Positions 1-7,798 are shown, counted from the stretch's first letter. The stretch is 32,591 nucleotides of DNA from Candidatus Sulfotelmatobacter sp. (GCA_030041415.1 JASHNX010000097.1:1-32591), one strand, 5' to 3'. Numbers and translations are program-made. Notes: generated by a model not told the origin, from the sequence alone.

Positions 1-360
1 GTAGCCGTTCCCGCCGCTCCCCGCCGCGCCATAGAAATTCCCGTCGGTGCCCAGCACCAGACCGGCGGTCGGATACCCACCGTCGGTACAGCCAGGCTCG
101 GCACAGAAGTTGTAGACCGTCGACAGGGTGCCCGAGGGCGTGATCCTGAAGACCGTGCCACTGTCGTTTGCTCCACCTAAAAAAGTCGTTCCAAAGAATG
201 CCCCATCACTCCCTTGGACTAGAGAACCGAAGTAAGGACCTGAACCGTTCGCCCCGTCAAAATCGACCAAACTTGAAAATGTCTGTGCGTGCGCCGCAAT
301 CGCCGCAACTGAGAACAAAAGAACAGATGTGGCTATTTTCCCAACACTAAGTTCTTTCAT
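1..360 (-). CDS. GloVer-repeat secreted protein, N-terminal part (runs off left edge)
   Basis: The frame is open from the ATG at 360 to the left edge, giving 120 residues. A signal peptide is visible at residues 1-26 (basic start, hydrophobic core, cleavage after AHAQ). After it come repeat units with the pattern G-x-D-G-x-F-Y/F-G-x-x, such as GSDGAFFGTT and GTDGNFYGAA, alternating with GTVFRITPSG and a short strand ending YNF. This is the signature of the GloVer / choice-of-anchor tandem repeat family (TIGR03803), probably a beta-propeller-like extracellular protein common in Acidobacteria. A good Shine-Dalgarno GGAGG at 367-371 supports the start. The C-terminus is outside the window, so total length and any anchor domain are unknown. 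If the tRNA fragment at 932-976 is an attachment site, this gene would lie within the integrated element. Biological role unknown. Confidence 0.85.
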   Translation of the reverse strand, partial: MKELSVGKIATSVLLFSVAAIAAHAQTFSSLVDFDGANGSGPYFGSLVQGSDGAFFGTTFLGGANDSGTVFRITPSGTLSTVYNFCAEPGCTDGGYPTAGLVLGTDGNFYGAAGSGGNGY

Positions 361-387
361 CGGAATCCTCCAAGGGTTGAACATTGC

Positions 388-406
388 CATGAGCAACCTG
401 CTCATG
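388..406. repeat. Perfect inverted repeat in the leader of the GloVer gene
   Basis: CATGAGCA, loop ACC, TGCTCATG: an 8-bp perfect stem with a 3-nt loop. It lies within the predicted 5' leader of the minus-strand gene starting at 360, about 17 bases upstream of its GGAGG. It could be an RNA hairpin tuning translation or a dimeric operator; the sequence cannot separate these. Confidence 0.5.
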
Positions 407-465
407 AGAGAGACGGGCCCCTGCCAGACAAACCTTTAGGTCGAGGGAACTCGGGCTGGCGGACA

Positions 466-494
466 ATTGTCGACCTCTGGAGTCGGGCCGTCAA
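466..494 (-). promoter_or_regulatory. Sigma-70-like promoter for the GloVer gene
   Basis: On the minus strand, TTGACG (489-494) is separated by exactly 17 bases from GACAAT (466-471). Transcription would start near 459, giving a leader of about 100 nt that contains the inverted repeat at 388-406. Found by eye from consensus and spacing only. Confidence 0.55.
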
Positions 495-931
495 GGCGAG
501 ATTTATCAAAAGAGATGTCAGTTTAACGAAACAGGCTTTGCAATCATCGATTTTTATATTCAACTTTGTATTTCCAAATTCTAAAATCCTCGGTCTCGCG
601 GGTCCCAATCCCTCAAATAAAGGCCACCCCCCTTGACATTAGCTTAAACTGGGCCGAAAAAATTTCGCGGTTTCTCCCGTCGATTCGAACTCTTTGCTGA
701 ATTTACGAGAGATATTCGCTCAGCGATTCGCTTGGCTTCCCGCAATCGGTCAAAACGATTCTGAGCTTCTTCTGGCGAGAAATCTAACGCAGCCCCTCAA
801 GGAGTGTAGCGGAAACTGTAGCGACTACCTGCTTAGATGGGGTAGCAGAGGATAGGCGTGAAAGCATCCGTTGTCACTGTTTCCAACCATTTGCAACTCG
901 CTCTCAACCAGTCCAAGTCGGCCAAGAATAA
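495..931. other. Non-coding stretch, no supported gene
   Basis: No reading frame here has a start, a ribosome binding site and a recognisable product. A minus-strand frame of about 50 codons (644-796) is rich in helix-forming charged residues but has no start codon, so it could at most be a gene remnant. A plus-strand TTGACA at 633-638 has no matching -10 box. The stretch immediately precedes the tRNA-Arg fragment and would be the terminal part of the proposed integrated element. Confidence 0.4.
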
Positions 932-976
932 CTCCGGAGCAATAGGTCGGGAGTTCGAATCTCTCCGGGCGCACCA
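932..976 (+). other. tRNA-Arg(CCG) 3' half, candidate attachment (att) site
   Basis: The 45 bases fit tRNA positions 32-76 exactly: anticodon loop C-T-CCG-G-A, 3' anticodon strand GCAAT, variable loop AGGTC, T-arm GGGAG/TTCGAAT/CTCTC, acceptor strand CGGGCGC, discriminator A and CCA. The matching 5' half is absent: no GCGCCCG lies upstream, and bases 926-931 do not pair as an anticodon stem. A fragment running from anticodon loop to CCA is the classic product of tyrosine-recombinase integration into a tRNA gene. The intact gene stays at the integrase-proximal end and the displaced 3' half marks the distal end. Orientation implies that the element lies to the left and host sequence resumes at 977. 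The alternative is a simple tRNA pseudogene fragment. Confidence 0.75.
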
Positions 977-1053
977 TACTTCCCTCTCACGCTCAAGCTT
1001 TCGATGTTTTCGAGCTACCGCGCCACTTCGACGAAGCGCGGCGCAGCGTTACG

Positions 1054-1584
1054 CTACCGCATAATTGGCTTAGGAATGCGCAAGACGATGCCTACGGAAA
1101 GGCGGAGCGTATCCGTCACGCTGCCGATCGTGCCAAAGCCGAAGTATTCCAGCTGCGGTCGCAGCACGATTCTGTGGCTGGAGCCAATCACAAAATCGGC
1201 ACCTCCTCCGGCCCCCAGTGCAAAGGCATTGGTTGCGCCGGTATAGTTCGACTCCGATGAGGAGGCGTGAGCCCCTCCAAAGAGGAGCTGCGCAAACGGC
1301 ATCACCCTTTCCCAATGACGGTATGAGACTCTCGGCCCGGCAGTATATGTGATGGCGGTCAAGCTGGGAGATGCCGAGTAGACGCCAAGATCTCCGACCG
1401 CTGCAAGCCACGGGGTGAAATTAAATCCGATCGAGCCCTTTCCACCGCTTGCAATCTGGCTCGGTCCCTTGACCACGTCAATCATGGAGTATCCGATTGC
1501 GAGGTCTGCTGCCGGAAAGTTTTGCGCCCTGGCGGCGGGCAGTCCAAACGCAAGGGCCAGGAACAACAACACCGCCTTATTCAT
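1054..1584 (-). CDS. Small outer-membrane beta-barrel protein
   Basis: The product is 176 residues. I use the ATG at 1584 rather than an upstream in-frame one because it gives a clean signal peptide (MNKAVLLFLALAFGLPAARAQ) and has AGGGGAG about 8 bases upstream. The mature part is a series of alternating amphipathic strands rich in Gly, Ser, Tyr and Phe, with a late segment LRPQLEYFGFG. This is the look of small 8-stranded OmpA/OmpX-like barrels ('outer membrane beta-barrel protein'). There is no OmpA peptidoglycan-binding domain, so it is probably a simple porin-like or structural barrel. It is the first recognisable gene after the tRNA fragment and has its own promoter at 1649-1677. Family-level identification only; substrate unknown. 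Confidence 0.7.
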   Translation of the reverse strand: MNKAVLLFLALAFGLPAARAQNFPAADLAIGYSMIDVVKGPSQIASGGKGSIGFNFTPWLAAVGDLGVYSASPSLTAITYTAGPRVSYRHWERVMPFAQLLFGGAHASSSESNYTGATNAFALGAGGGADFVIGSSHRIVLRPQLEYFGFGTIGSVTDTLRLSVGIVLRIPKPIMR

Positions 1585-1648
1585 TGCTGTCTCCCCTGAC
1601 CAACATCTTCGGCAAAGCGCAAAAGTCAGTCTCGTCGGGGCGGGAGGC

Positions 1649-1677
1649 AATGTAAAGCGAAAATCGGTTATTGACAA
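1649..1677 (-). promoter_or_regulatory. Sigma-70-like promoter for the small OMP gene
   Basis: TTGTCA (1672-1677) and TACATT (1649-1654) on the minus strand are separated by 17 bases. The predicted leader is about 58 nt. It sits between the OMP gene and the 3' end of the MFS gene, so the OMP gene probably has its own transcript. Confidence 0.55.
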
Positions 1678-1752
1678 ACCTTTTACAACATGGCGTTGGG
1701 TCTGTGGTGAGCCTCGCAGCGATGCTGACAGCCCGCAAAAAGTACCAGGAAT

Positions 1753-2991
1753 TCAAAGCGCCGCCAAGCGACGCTGAACGAATACAAAATATAGCGCAAG
1801 CAGGATGAGAAGTAGCCCATTCACGCCGAGCACGACGGGAGCCGTAAAAACCGGAACCAGCCAGCCCGAAACCAAGTTTCCCAAAGGCATACCGCCGCGA
1901 AACGCGACGTTGTAGACGCTCATTACGCGGCCTCGCATTTCGTTAGTGGTAATCAACTGGACAAGCGAATTTACGGTAGCGAAGACGGCCATCATCGCGG
2001 CGCCGTCAAGCACGAGAATCACGCCGCTCAAGAGCAGCGATTTCGATAGTGCAAATCCTGAGATCCCGACTCCGAGACAAATGAGCGATCCCACCGCGAC
2101 CTGCCCTTTGTTGGGCATGTTGCCAGCACCCGCAACCCCCAGCGAGCCGAGAATCGACCCCAATCCCATGAGCGCGAGCAGGTTGCCATAAGTTTCCGGA
2201 CCGCGATGGAAAATATCCTTCACAAACACCGGGAAGTAGGTGCGCATAGGCATAGCCAGCGCGGTCATGCAAAATGCGAGCACAATCAGCGCTTCCATCG
2301 AAGTCTGCTGTCGTGCGAAGCGGATTCCCTGTTTGAGGCTCCCGAAGATCGATTCCGTGGTCTTGACGGGAAGAAAACGAGAGGCGATGATTGAAAGAGA
2401 AACGATCGGCGCCAGAAACGAGAGCGCATTCAGGCCGAAGCACCAAGTTTCACCAAAGTGGGCCAGTGTTTGTCCTCCGAGTGCTGGGCCTACCATCACG
2501 GCTACGTTGAATTGAATGGAATTGAGCGCGATGGCGTTGGGCATATCGTCCCGTTCGACAAGCGTGGGAATCAGTGCCATATAAGCCGGCCCGCCAAAAG
2601 CCTGGGCAAACCCGGAAATGAACGACAGACACAGAATTTGCCACACATGAACAATGCCCAGGAAGACCAAAACCGTAAGGATGCCGGCGCTCGCCATCTG
2701 CACATATTGCGAGCCCAGGAGGATTTTGCGGCGTTCGACGCGATCTGCGACAACTCCGCCGATCAGGGAGAAAAGAAAAATCGGAATACCGGCGAGAAAC
2801 TGATCGAGCGCCAGCAGAAAAGCGGAGTGGCTGAGCCGGTAGATAAGCCAGCCTTGGGCTACGATCTGCATCCAGGTGCCAATGCTGGATGTGCAGGCGC
2901 CAAACCACATCAGCCGAAAATCGCGATATTGAAAAGCTTTAAAGACCCGACGAAACAATCCAGCTTCCATAGTTCCGGAAAAGCGTATCAT
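1753..2991 (-). CDS. MFS transporter, MFS_3/enterobactin-exporter-like (DHA3)
   Basis: The product is 412 residues with about 12 hydrophobic segments and no signal peptide, the usual length for the family. The N-terminal pattern FRxxFKAFQYRDFRLMWFG, the loop-2 motif GGVVADRVERRK (residues about 78-89) and the segment GPALGG match the MFS_3 (PF05977) group, which includes EntS-type exporters and many uncharacterised drug/proton antiporters. The ATG at 2991 is used; a second ATG at 2970 is equally possible because neither has a strong Shine-Dalgarno. There is no neighbouring siderophore or biosynthesis gene to suggest a substrate; the TonB-dependent receptor starts 371 bp away on the other strand. 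Inner-membrane efflux role inferred from family only. Confidence 0.85.
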   Translation of the reverse strand: MIRFSGTMEAGLFRRVFKAFQYRDFRLMWFGACTSSIGTWMQIVAQGWLIYRLSHSAFLLALDQFLAGIPIFLFSLIGGVVADRVERRKILLGSQYVQMASAGILTVLVFLGIVHVWQILCLSFISGFAQAFGGPAYMALIPTLVERDDMPNAIALNSIQFNVAVMVGPALGGQTLAHFGETWCFGLNALSFLAPIVSLSIIASRFLPVKTTESIFGSLKQGIRFARQQTSMEALIVLAFCMTALAMPMRTYFPVFVKDIFHRGPETYGNLLALMGLGSILGSLGVAGAGNMPNKGQVAVGSLICLGVGISGFALSKSLLLSGVILVLDGAAMMAVFATVNSLVQLITTNEMRGRVMSVYNVAFRGGMPLGNLVSGWLVPVFTAPVVLGVNGLLLILLALYFVFVQRRLAAL

Positions 2992-3066
2992 GCGCGCTCC
3001 GACTCGCTATCTTGTCAGCGATTGCCGGACAAGCCGCTGCACCCGCGCTTTAAGTTAGACGCATTG

Positions 3067-3090
3067 GCCGGGATTTCCTCACATCCCGGC
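3067..3090. repeat. 8-bp stem hairpin in the MFS leader region
   Basis: GCCGGGAT (3067-3074) pairs with ATCCCGGC (3083-3090). No T-tract follows on either strand, so it is not a standard terminator. It lies about 75 bp upstream of the MFS start and could be in its 5' leader. Confidence 0.45.
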
Positions 3091-3140
3091 GGTTCAACCA
3101 GAATTGGTTTTTGGTGACACGAGATATAGATGCAACCAAC

Positions 3141-3157
3141 CACGGTTTTTAACCGTG
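3141..3157. repeat. Palindrome CACGGTT-TTT-AACCGTG
   Basis: Perfect 7-bp arms around three T residues, in the gap between two divergent genes. The size and symmetry suit a dimeric repressor operator; no regulator gene is adjacent to identify. Confidence 0.4.
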
Positions 3158-3200
3158 TGTTTACCTGATGTTTAAGATCGCTGGATATACTCCGGCCACG

Positions 3201-3228
3201 AAAAAAGGGCAGGCAAACAGCCTGCCCT
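3201..3228 (-). terminator. Rho-independent terminator, minus strand
   Basis: AGGGCAGGC (3206-3214), loop AAACA, GCCTGCCCT (3220-3228) gives a 9-bp GC-rich stem. On the minus strand it is followed directly by a run of T (complement of 3201-3206). It has the same architecture as the terminator at 20014-20039. No clear minus-strand gene ends just upstream of it, which makes it an orphan (see findings); it may also insulate the MFS promoter. Confidence 0.75.
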
Positions 3229-3362
3229 GCATATTTTGCAATAAGAACGACCGGCCCTAGTAGTACGCCGTTTCGTAACGCGCATGCGGATTGAAGTTTG
3301 GTTTATTTTTGAGGTCGGATTCCACGAAATTGGGCAATAATCTTCGAGAAGCCAGGGGAAAA

Positions 3363-6300
3363 ATGGAAATGTCACTTCGATCTGTAATCACAAGCCGATT
3401 CGCGAAGCCCAGGGCTCTCTTGCTGGTGTCTATGATCTTGTGCTCCTGCGCGGTGGTTTGTGCGCAAAACGTGGTCCTCACGGGCTCGTTAGGCGGGCGT
3501 GTTTCTGATGAAAGTGGTGCCATGCTTCCGGGTGCCCTAGTTTCGGTGCAGAACCTTGCAACTGGGGTGCAACAATCGATCATTACAAGCAATACCGGTT
3601 TCTATCGTTTTCCTGAGGTGATGCCGGGAACATACTCGGTGAGGGCAAGCGTGGCCGGGTTCCGCGATGTTCAAGTTCTGGTGCGGGTTGTGGTCGGAAA
3701 CAACACGCTGCAAAACTTCAAAATGCAGGTGGGCGCGAGCGGCGACACCGTGAAGGTTGTGGGGGAAATGCCCCTGCTGCGTCCGACTGACTCCTCCGCC
3801 AGCACCGTGCTCGACCGTTCTCTGATCGACGGGCTGCCGCTGAATGGGCGCAAATACACGAATTTTATGACCCTGACGCCGAACACCAGCTACGACGGAG
3901 ACACTGGTTTGGTGAGTATCGGGGGGCAACAGGGTGGCGAAGACTCGGGCTACGCCAACGGAAACGGTTCGAGCGCCTTTACCGTGGACGGCAGCAACGC
4001 TACGAACAATTATTTTGCCGATATCGTTGGCCGCTACCGCATTCCTTATTTGTATGGCGAGGATTCGATCGAGGAGTTTCAGGTCGCCGTGAGCCCTTAT
4101 TCCGCCGTCTACGGCGGCGGAGCGGGGTTCGTCAATGCGGTTACGCGATCGGGGAGCAACACGTTTCACGGCAGCGCGTTTTATTACAATCGCAACTCCG
4201 CAACGGGAGCCAATGACGCGCTGGATGAGTCGATCGGCAATCCGAAACCACCGGATTCGTTGCAGCAATTCGGCGCCGGAGTCGGCGGTCCCATCGTGAA
4301 GAACCGCTTGTGGTTCTTCGTCGATTACGAACAGCAATTGCGGAATTTCCCTATTCCGGTAATCAATCAAGCGTTCGCCACATCGCAGCCCGGTTTTTTG
4401 TCGTCGAATTTCGGTATTCCAGATGGGACACCTTTGCCTGCTCCGAATGGCCCCTTGCCGATCCCGGGCGCAGACACCGCGCCGAGCGCAAACAACCCTG
4501 TTTATTTGCAGCAGGTTTCGAACGTCATCAACGCGCTGAACTCGAACCTTGGAACCAAACCCCGGAAAGCGGATGACCTGGTCTTTACGCCTCGGCTCGA
4601 CTATCAGCCCACATCCCGCGACGGGCTTTTCCTCAGTTTGAATCTCAATCGCTTCAACTCGCCGGGCGGCGTAATCACCGACCCCACGGTGGGAAATTAT
4701 GGCCTGCAGACCCTGGCAGATGCCAACGTGCACACCTTCGAAGCCACCGTCGGGTGGACTCACACATTGTCTCCGCGACTTCTGAACGAGTTTCACGCAG
4801 GCACTTCGCAGGACAATGAACTCGCCTCACCGACAGGCTTGGCTCCGAATGTACCTACAATTGTCCTTGATAGCCCGGCCGCGTTTACCCTCGGCAACGC
4901 CCCGTTCTCTATTGGAAAGGTGTTCGAAAGGCAGTACGCTCTCGCGGACCGCATCGATTACGTGATCGGCAAACACACGCTGCAGTTAGGCTTCGATTGG
5001 AACCGCTCGTGGGATGCGGACACCGATGATGGCGGCGCGGATCCGAACGAAGCGATCGATTTCGGTTCTCCGCTCGGGTTGTACGAATTCCCCAACCTCG
5101 AGGCCTTCGCATTGGGCGAATACATTAACTTCAGCCAGGCCGCGGGAAACCCGACGTTTTCGTTCGCGGTTCCTTATTACGGCTTTTATGCCCAGGATAC
5201 GTACAGGGTCCTACCGCAACTAACGCTCGACTTGGGTTTGCGCGAGGACTTCCAGGTCTATCCGCAGCCGGCGGAGAATCCCGCATTTCCGCTCACCGGC
5301 CAATATCCCAACCAATTTCGCCGCTTGGCCCCGCGTTTGGGTTTCGCGTGGCAACCAATATCGAATACCGTGGTGCGAGGAGGGTTCGGTCAGTTCTATA
5401 CGAATATGAATGGGCTGAATTACCGCAACGCGGTTATATCCAACGGATTGGCATCGCAGCAAGCTTCGGCCAGCGCCAGTTACACATCTGGGGCTCCTAA
5501 CTCGCAGGCGCCTGCATTTCCGGATATTCTTCCTGCAAACTCGCCTTTGTTTGCTGCCTCTCCCGATATTTCCATGATTTCACCGCGGTTCAAAGTGCCC
5601 TACATCCTCGAAGGGAGTCTACAGATCGAGCGCGAGATCGCCCAAAACACAACCATCAGCATTGGAACGATGTGGAACCACGGCGTGCACATTCTCTCGG
5701 GCAGCGCTTACGACTTGAACATGAATCCCTTGCGGGGAACGACGACGTATATCGTGTGTCCACCGGGCGCAACAGCAGCGCCCTGCGCTGGCCCGACCTA
5801 TACTCTGCCGAACATGGATAGCGGCTTGCTCACCGAAGGCCGCATCAGCCCGACTTTAGGCCAGATCGACGAACTCATCAGCCCTGCGCAGAATAATTAC
5901 AATTCCTTCTTCGCGCAGGTGCAGCGGCGGATGGTGCGGGGCCTTTCGTTGCAAGCCGCATATACGTTCGCCAAGAGCATCATGCTCGACGGCATGGACT
6001 TCAACAATCAGTTCGACTTCAGCAACACTCACGCCCCTTCGTTGCTCGATCAGCGCCACAAAGTAACTCTGGCCGCCGTCTATGAGCCTCGGCTCGAACG
6101 GTTCACGAACTCCGACGCGGGACGCAAACTGCTTTCAGGTTGGAGGCTGAGCAGTGTAATGGAATTTTCCTCCGGCCGCCCCTATGCGGGCCTGCTAAGC
6201 CCGGCCTGCACCAGTTCAACTTTGTCTTTGAACAACTGCAATGGCGCAAACGGAAATTTGAACGACACTGCGTTCAACGAAGATACTGCTAATACGGCCG

Positions 6301-6662
6301 GTGGCATTAACGGCGCCGGGCCGACTCCGGGAATTGGTTTGAACTCTTTCTATGGACCGTGGCTCGAGCGCATCGATGCTGGACTGGCGCGCAGTTTCCG
6401 CATCGCCGAAGATAAAGAACTCGAACTGCAGGCGCAAGCGTTCAACCTGTTCAATCATCCCAACTGGTATGTGCAGAACGGTGACGGCATCAACCAACTG
6501 CAATACAACCCAATCGGAACCAACTGCGGCGACGGCATGACGCTTAACCAGACCTGCTATCTGGTGCCGAATTCTGGGCCGGGAAATTTTGGTACGCTGC
6601 AAGAAATCAGCCCCAATGGATTGCCACGGGTTCTGCAATTCTCGGCTCGATTTACCTTCTAA
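3363..6662 (+). CDS. TonB-dependent receptor with carboxypeptidase-regulatory-like N-terminal domain (Oar-like)
   Basis: The product is 1099 residues. The ATG at 3363 is preferred over upstream non-ATG options because AGGGGA lies 4-9 bases before it and it yields a signal peptide of about 35 residues ending VVCAQ. Residues about 40-125 form a carboxypeptidase-regulatory-like Ig fold (GGRVSDESGAMLPGALVSV; TGFYRFPEVMPGTYSV). A plug domain follows at about 130-250, with LPLNGRKYTNFMTLTPN and SIEEFQVAVSPYSAVYGG, and then a long beta-barrel. The protein ends in FSARFTF, the C-terminal aromatic residue expected for BAM-dependent insertion. This is the Oar-like class abundant in Acidobacteria, usually linked to uptake of large or complex nutrients; the ligand cannot be read. 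The following gene is ferrochelatase, but 67 bp and different family roles do not establish a haem or iron link. Confidence 0.93.
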   Translation: MEMSLRSVITSRFAKPRALLLVSMILCSCAVVCAQNVVLTGSLGGRVSDESGAMLPGALVSVQNLATGVQQSIITSNTGFYRFPEVMPGTYSVRASVAGFRDVQVLVRVVVGNNTLQNFKMQVGASGDTVKVVGEMPLLRPTDSSASTVLDRSLIDGLPLNGRKYTNFMTLTPNTSYDGDTGLVSIGGQQGGEDSGYANGNGSSAFTVDGSNATNNYFADIVGRYRIPYLYGEDSIEEFQVAVSPYSAVYGGGAGFVNAVTRSGSNTFHGSAFYYNRNSATGANDALDESIGNPKPPDSLQQFGAGVGGPIVKNRLWFFVDYEQQLRNFPIPVINQAFATSQPGFLSSNFGIPDGTPLPAPNGPLPIPGADTAPSANNPVYLQQVSNVINALNSNLGTKPRKADDLVFTPRLDYQPTSRDGLFLSLNLNRFNSPGGVITDPTVGNYGLQTLADANVHTFEATVGWTHTLSPRLLNEFHAGTSQDNELASPTGLAPNVPTIVLDSPAAFTLGNAPFSIGKVFERQYALADRIDYVIGKHTLQLGFDWNRSWDADTDDGGADPNEAIDFGSPLGLYEFPNLEAFALGEYINFSQAAGNPTFSFAVPYYGFYAQDTYRVLPQLTLDLGLREDFQVYPQPAENPAFPLTGQYPNQFRRLAPRLGFAWQPISNTVVRGGFGQFYTNMNGLNYRNAVISNGLASQQASASASYTSGAPNSQAPAFPDILPANSPLFAASPDISMISPRFKVPYILEGSLQIEREIAQNTTISIGTMWNHGVHILSGSAYDLNMNPLRGTTTYIVCPPGATAAPCAGPTYTLPNMDSGLLTEGRISPTLGQIDELISPAQNNYNSFFAQVQRRMVRGLSLQAAYTFAKSIMLDGMDFNNQFDFSNTHAPSLLDQRHKVTLAAVYEPRLERFTNSDAGRKLLSGWRLSSVMEFSSGRPYAGLLSPACTSSTLSLNNCNGANGNLNDTAFNEDTANTAGGINGAGPTPGIGLNSFYGPWLERIDAGLARSFRIAEDKELELQAQAFNLFNHPNWYVQNGDGINQLQYNPIGTNCGDGMTLNQTCYLVPNSGPGNFGTLQEISPNGLPRVLQFSARFTF

Positions 6663-6729
6663 CAAGCGGCCCCGAAATACTGGCTGAGGTAGACTCTACA
6701 GGGCAATCCTTCGCCACCCATTTATCTGA

Positions 6730-7764
6730 ATGAACATGAATTACGACGCCATTCTGGTTGTGTCTTTTGGTGGACCTGAAGCCAAAGAAGATGTGATTCC
6801 GTTTCTTGAAAACGTGCTACGGGGAAAGAACGTTCCACGCGAGCGCCTGCTGACTGTAGCCGAGCACTACTATCATTTTGAAGGCAAGAGTCCGATCAAT
6901 CAGCAGACCGGCGCATTGATTGCAGCATTGCAAGCTGAACTCGAGCAACACGGGCCGAAGCTACCGGTTTATTGGGGAAACCGCAACTGGCACCCATTCC
7001 TCTCCGAGACTTTGCGGCGCATGCGGCAGGATGGAATCGAGCGTGCCCTAGCCTTTGTGACTTCGGCTTACAGCTCATATTCGGGATGCCGGCAGTATCG
7101 TGAGGATATCGCCAGGGCACAGGGCGAAGTGGGCCGCGGCGCGCCACAGGTCGACAAACTGCGCGCATTCTTCAATCATCCCGCATTCATTGAAACAACT
7201 GTGGAGCGGGTGCGGGCCGCCATGGAAATGCTGCCCGCTGCGGTTCGCGCGAAATCCCAAATCGTCTATACCGCGCATAGCATTCCGCTTTCGATGGCCA
7301 ATACCAGCGATTACGTTCAGCAGCTGCAGGAAGTGCGGAAATTGGTTTCGGAGGCGCTGGGGCACGAAAACCATGTGCTCGTCTACCAGAGCCGCAGCGG
7401 AACTCCCGGCCAACCCTGGCTCGGACCGGACATCCTGGAATATTTGCGTGAGGTGAAACAAAAGAACCTGGCTCCAGCAGTGGTGCTTGCCCCTATCAGC
7501 TTCATCTCCGATCACATGGAAGTGCTGTACGACCTGGATGTGGAAGCGAGGCAACTTTGCGATTCTCTGGAATTACCGATGAGCCGCGCTGAGACGGTTG
7601 GAGTCCACCCCAAATTTATTGCCATGATTCGCGAACTGATCCTGGAACGAATGGATCCTGCAAAAGAACGGCGTGCCGTCGGGTCGCTTGGGCCGCGGAC
7701 GGATGTGTGTGCGGAAGATTGTTGTCCGGCTCCGCAACGACCATCGCACGCGCGCACCGGCTAG
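6730..7764 (+). CDS. hemH: Ferrochelatase (protoporphyrin or coproporphyrin type)
   Basis: The enzyme inserts ferrous iron into a porphyrin in the last steps of haem synthesis. The product is 344 residues, in the normal range. Recognisable blocks are the N-terminal LVVSFGGPE, SSYSGCRQYREDI (residues about 115-127), YTAHSIP with the metal-binding His at 183, and DHMEVLYDLD with the acidic partner Glu at 264. ATG codons at 6730 and 6736 are both in frame; neither has a strong Shine-Dalgarno, and 6736 gives the more typical start MNYDAILVV. The tail is unusual: cysteines at 327, 331 and 332 plus Cys120 internally, reminiscent of ferrochelatases carrying a [2Fe-2S] cluster. Other haem genes are not in view. 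The SYSGCRQY block resembles the actinobacterial/firmicute branch, so a coproporphyrin substrate is possible. Confidence 0.93.
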   Translation: MNMNYDAILVVSFGGPEAKEDVIPFLENVLRGKNVPRERLLTVAEHYYHFEGKSPINQQTGALIAALQAELEQHGPKLPVYWGNRNWHPFLSETLRRMRQDGIERALAFVTSAYSSYSGCRQYREDIARAQGEVGRGAPQVDKLRAFFNHPAFIETTVERVRAAMEMLPAAVRAKSQIVYTAHSIPLSMANTSDYVQQLQEVRKLVSEALGHENHVLVYQSRSGTPGQPWLGPDILEYLREVKQKNLAPAVVLAPISFISDHMEVLYDLDVEARQLCDSLELPMSRAETVGVHPKFIAMIRELILERMDPAKERRAVGSLGPRTDVCAEDCCPAPQRPSHARTG

Positions 7765-7798
7765 TCTGGGAAGACGCTTAACCCAGTTTCGCCGCCGA

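Larger units (their letters stand above)
2992..3362. promoter_or_regulatory. Divergent intergenic region with three inverted repeats
   Basis: This 371-bp gap separates the divergent MFS and TonB-dependent-receptor genes. It holds a hairpin GCCGGGAT/ATCCCGGC at 3067-3090 with an 8-nt loop, a palindrome CACGGTT-TTT-AACCGTG at 3141-3157, and a strong minus-strand terminator at 3201-3228. A minus-strand reading frame ending at 3257 is described under findings. I could not place a convincing -35/-10 pair for either flanking gene. Confidence 0.5.

Noticed and set aside
402-608. Minus-strand 68-residue open frame in the GloVer leader
   Set aside because: It has no ribosome site or recognisable sequence and overlaps the predicted promoter and 5' leader.
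644-796. Minus-strand stretch of about 50 open codons with charged helix-like sequence
   Set aside because: No start codon and no family match by eye; at most a decayed gene end.
700-976. Group I intron interrupting a tRNA-Arg anticodon loop
   Set aside because: The 5' tRNA half (starting GCGCCCG) is not present anywhere in the preceding 931 bases.
858-1064. Plus-strand 68-residue open frame containing GREFESLRAHH
   Set aside because: The peptide is a translation of the tRNA T-arm and acceptor, a well-known source of false gene calls.
2458-3117. Plus-strand 219-residue open frame opposite the MFS gene
   Set aside because: Shadow frame with no hydrophobic core or known motif; the minus-strand transporter is unambiguous.
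3537-4796. Long minus-strand open frame (419 residues) inside the TonB-dependent receptor gene
   Set aside because: Antisense shadow of a clear receptor gene; the composition is Arg-rich and no domain is recognisable.
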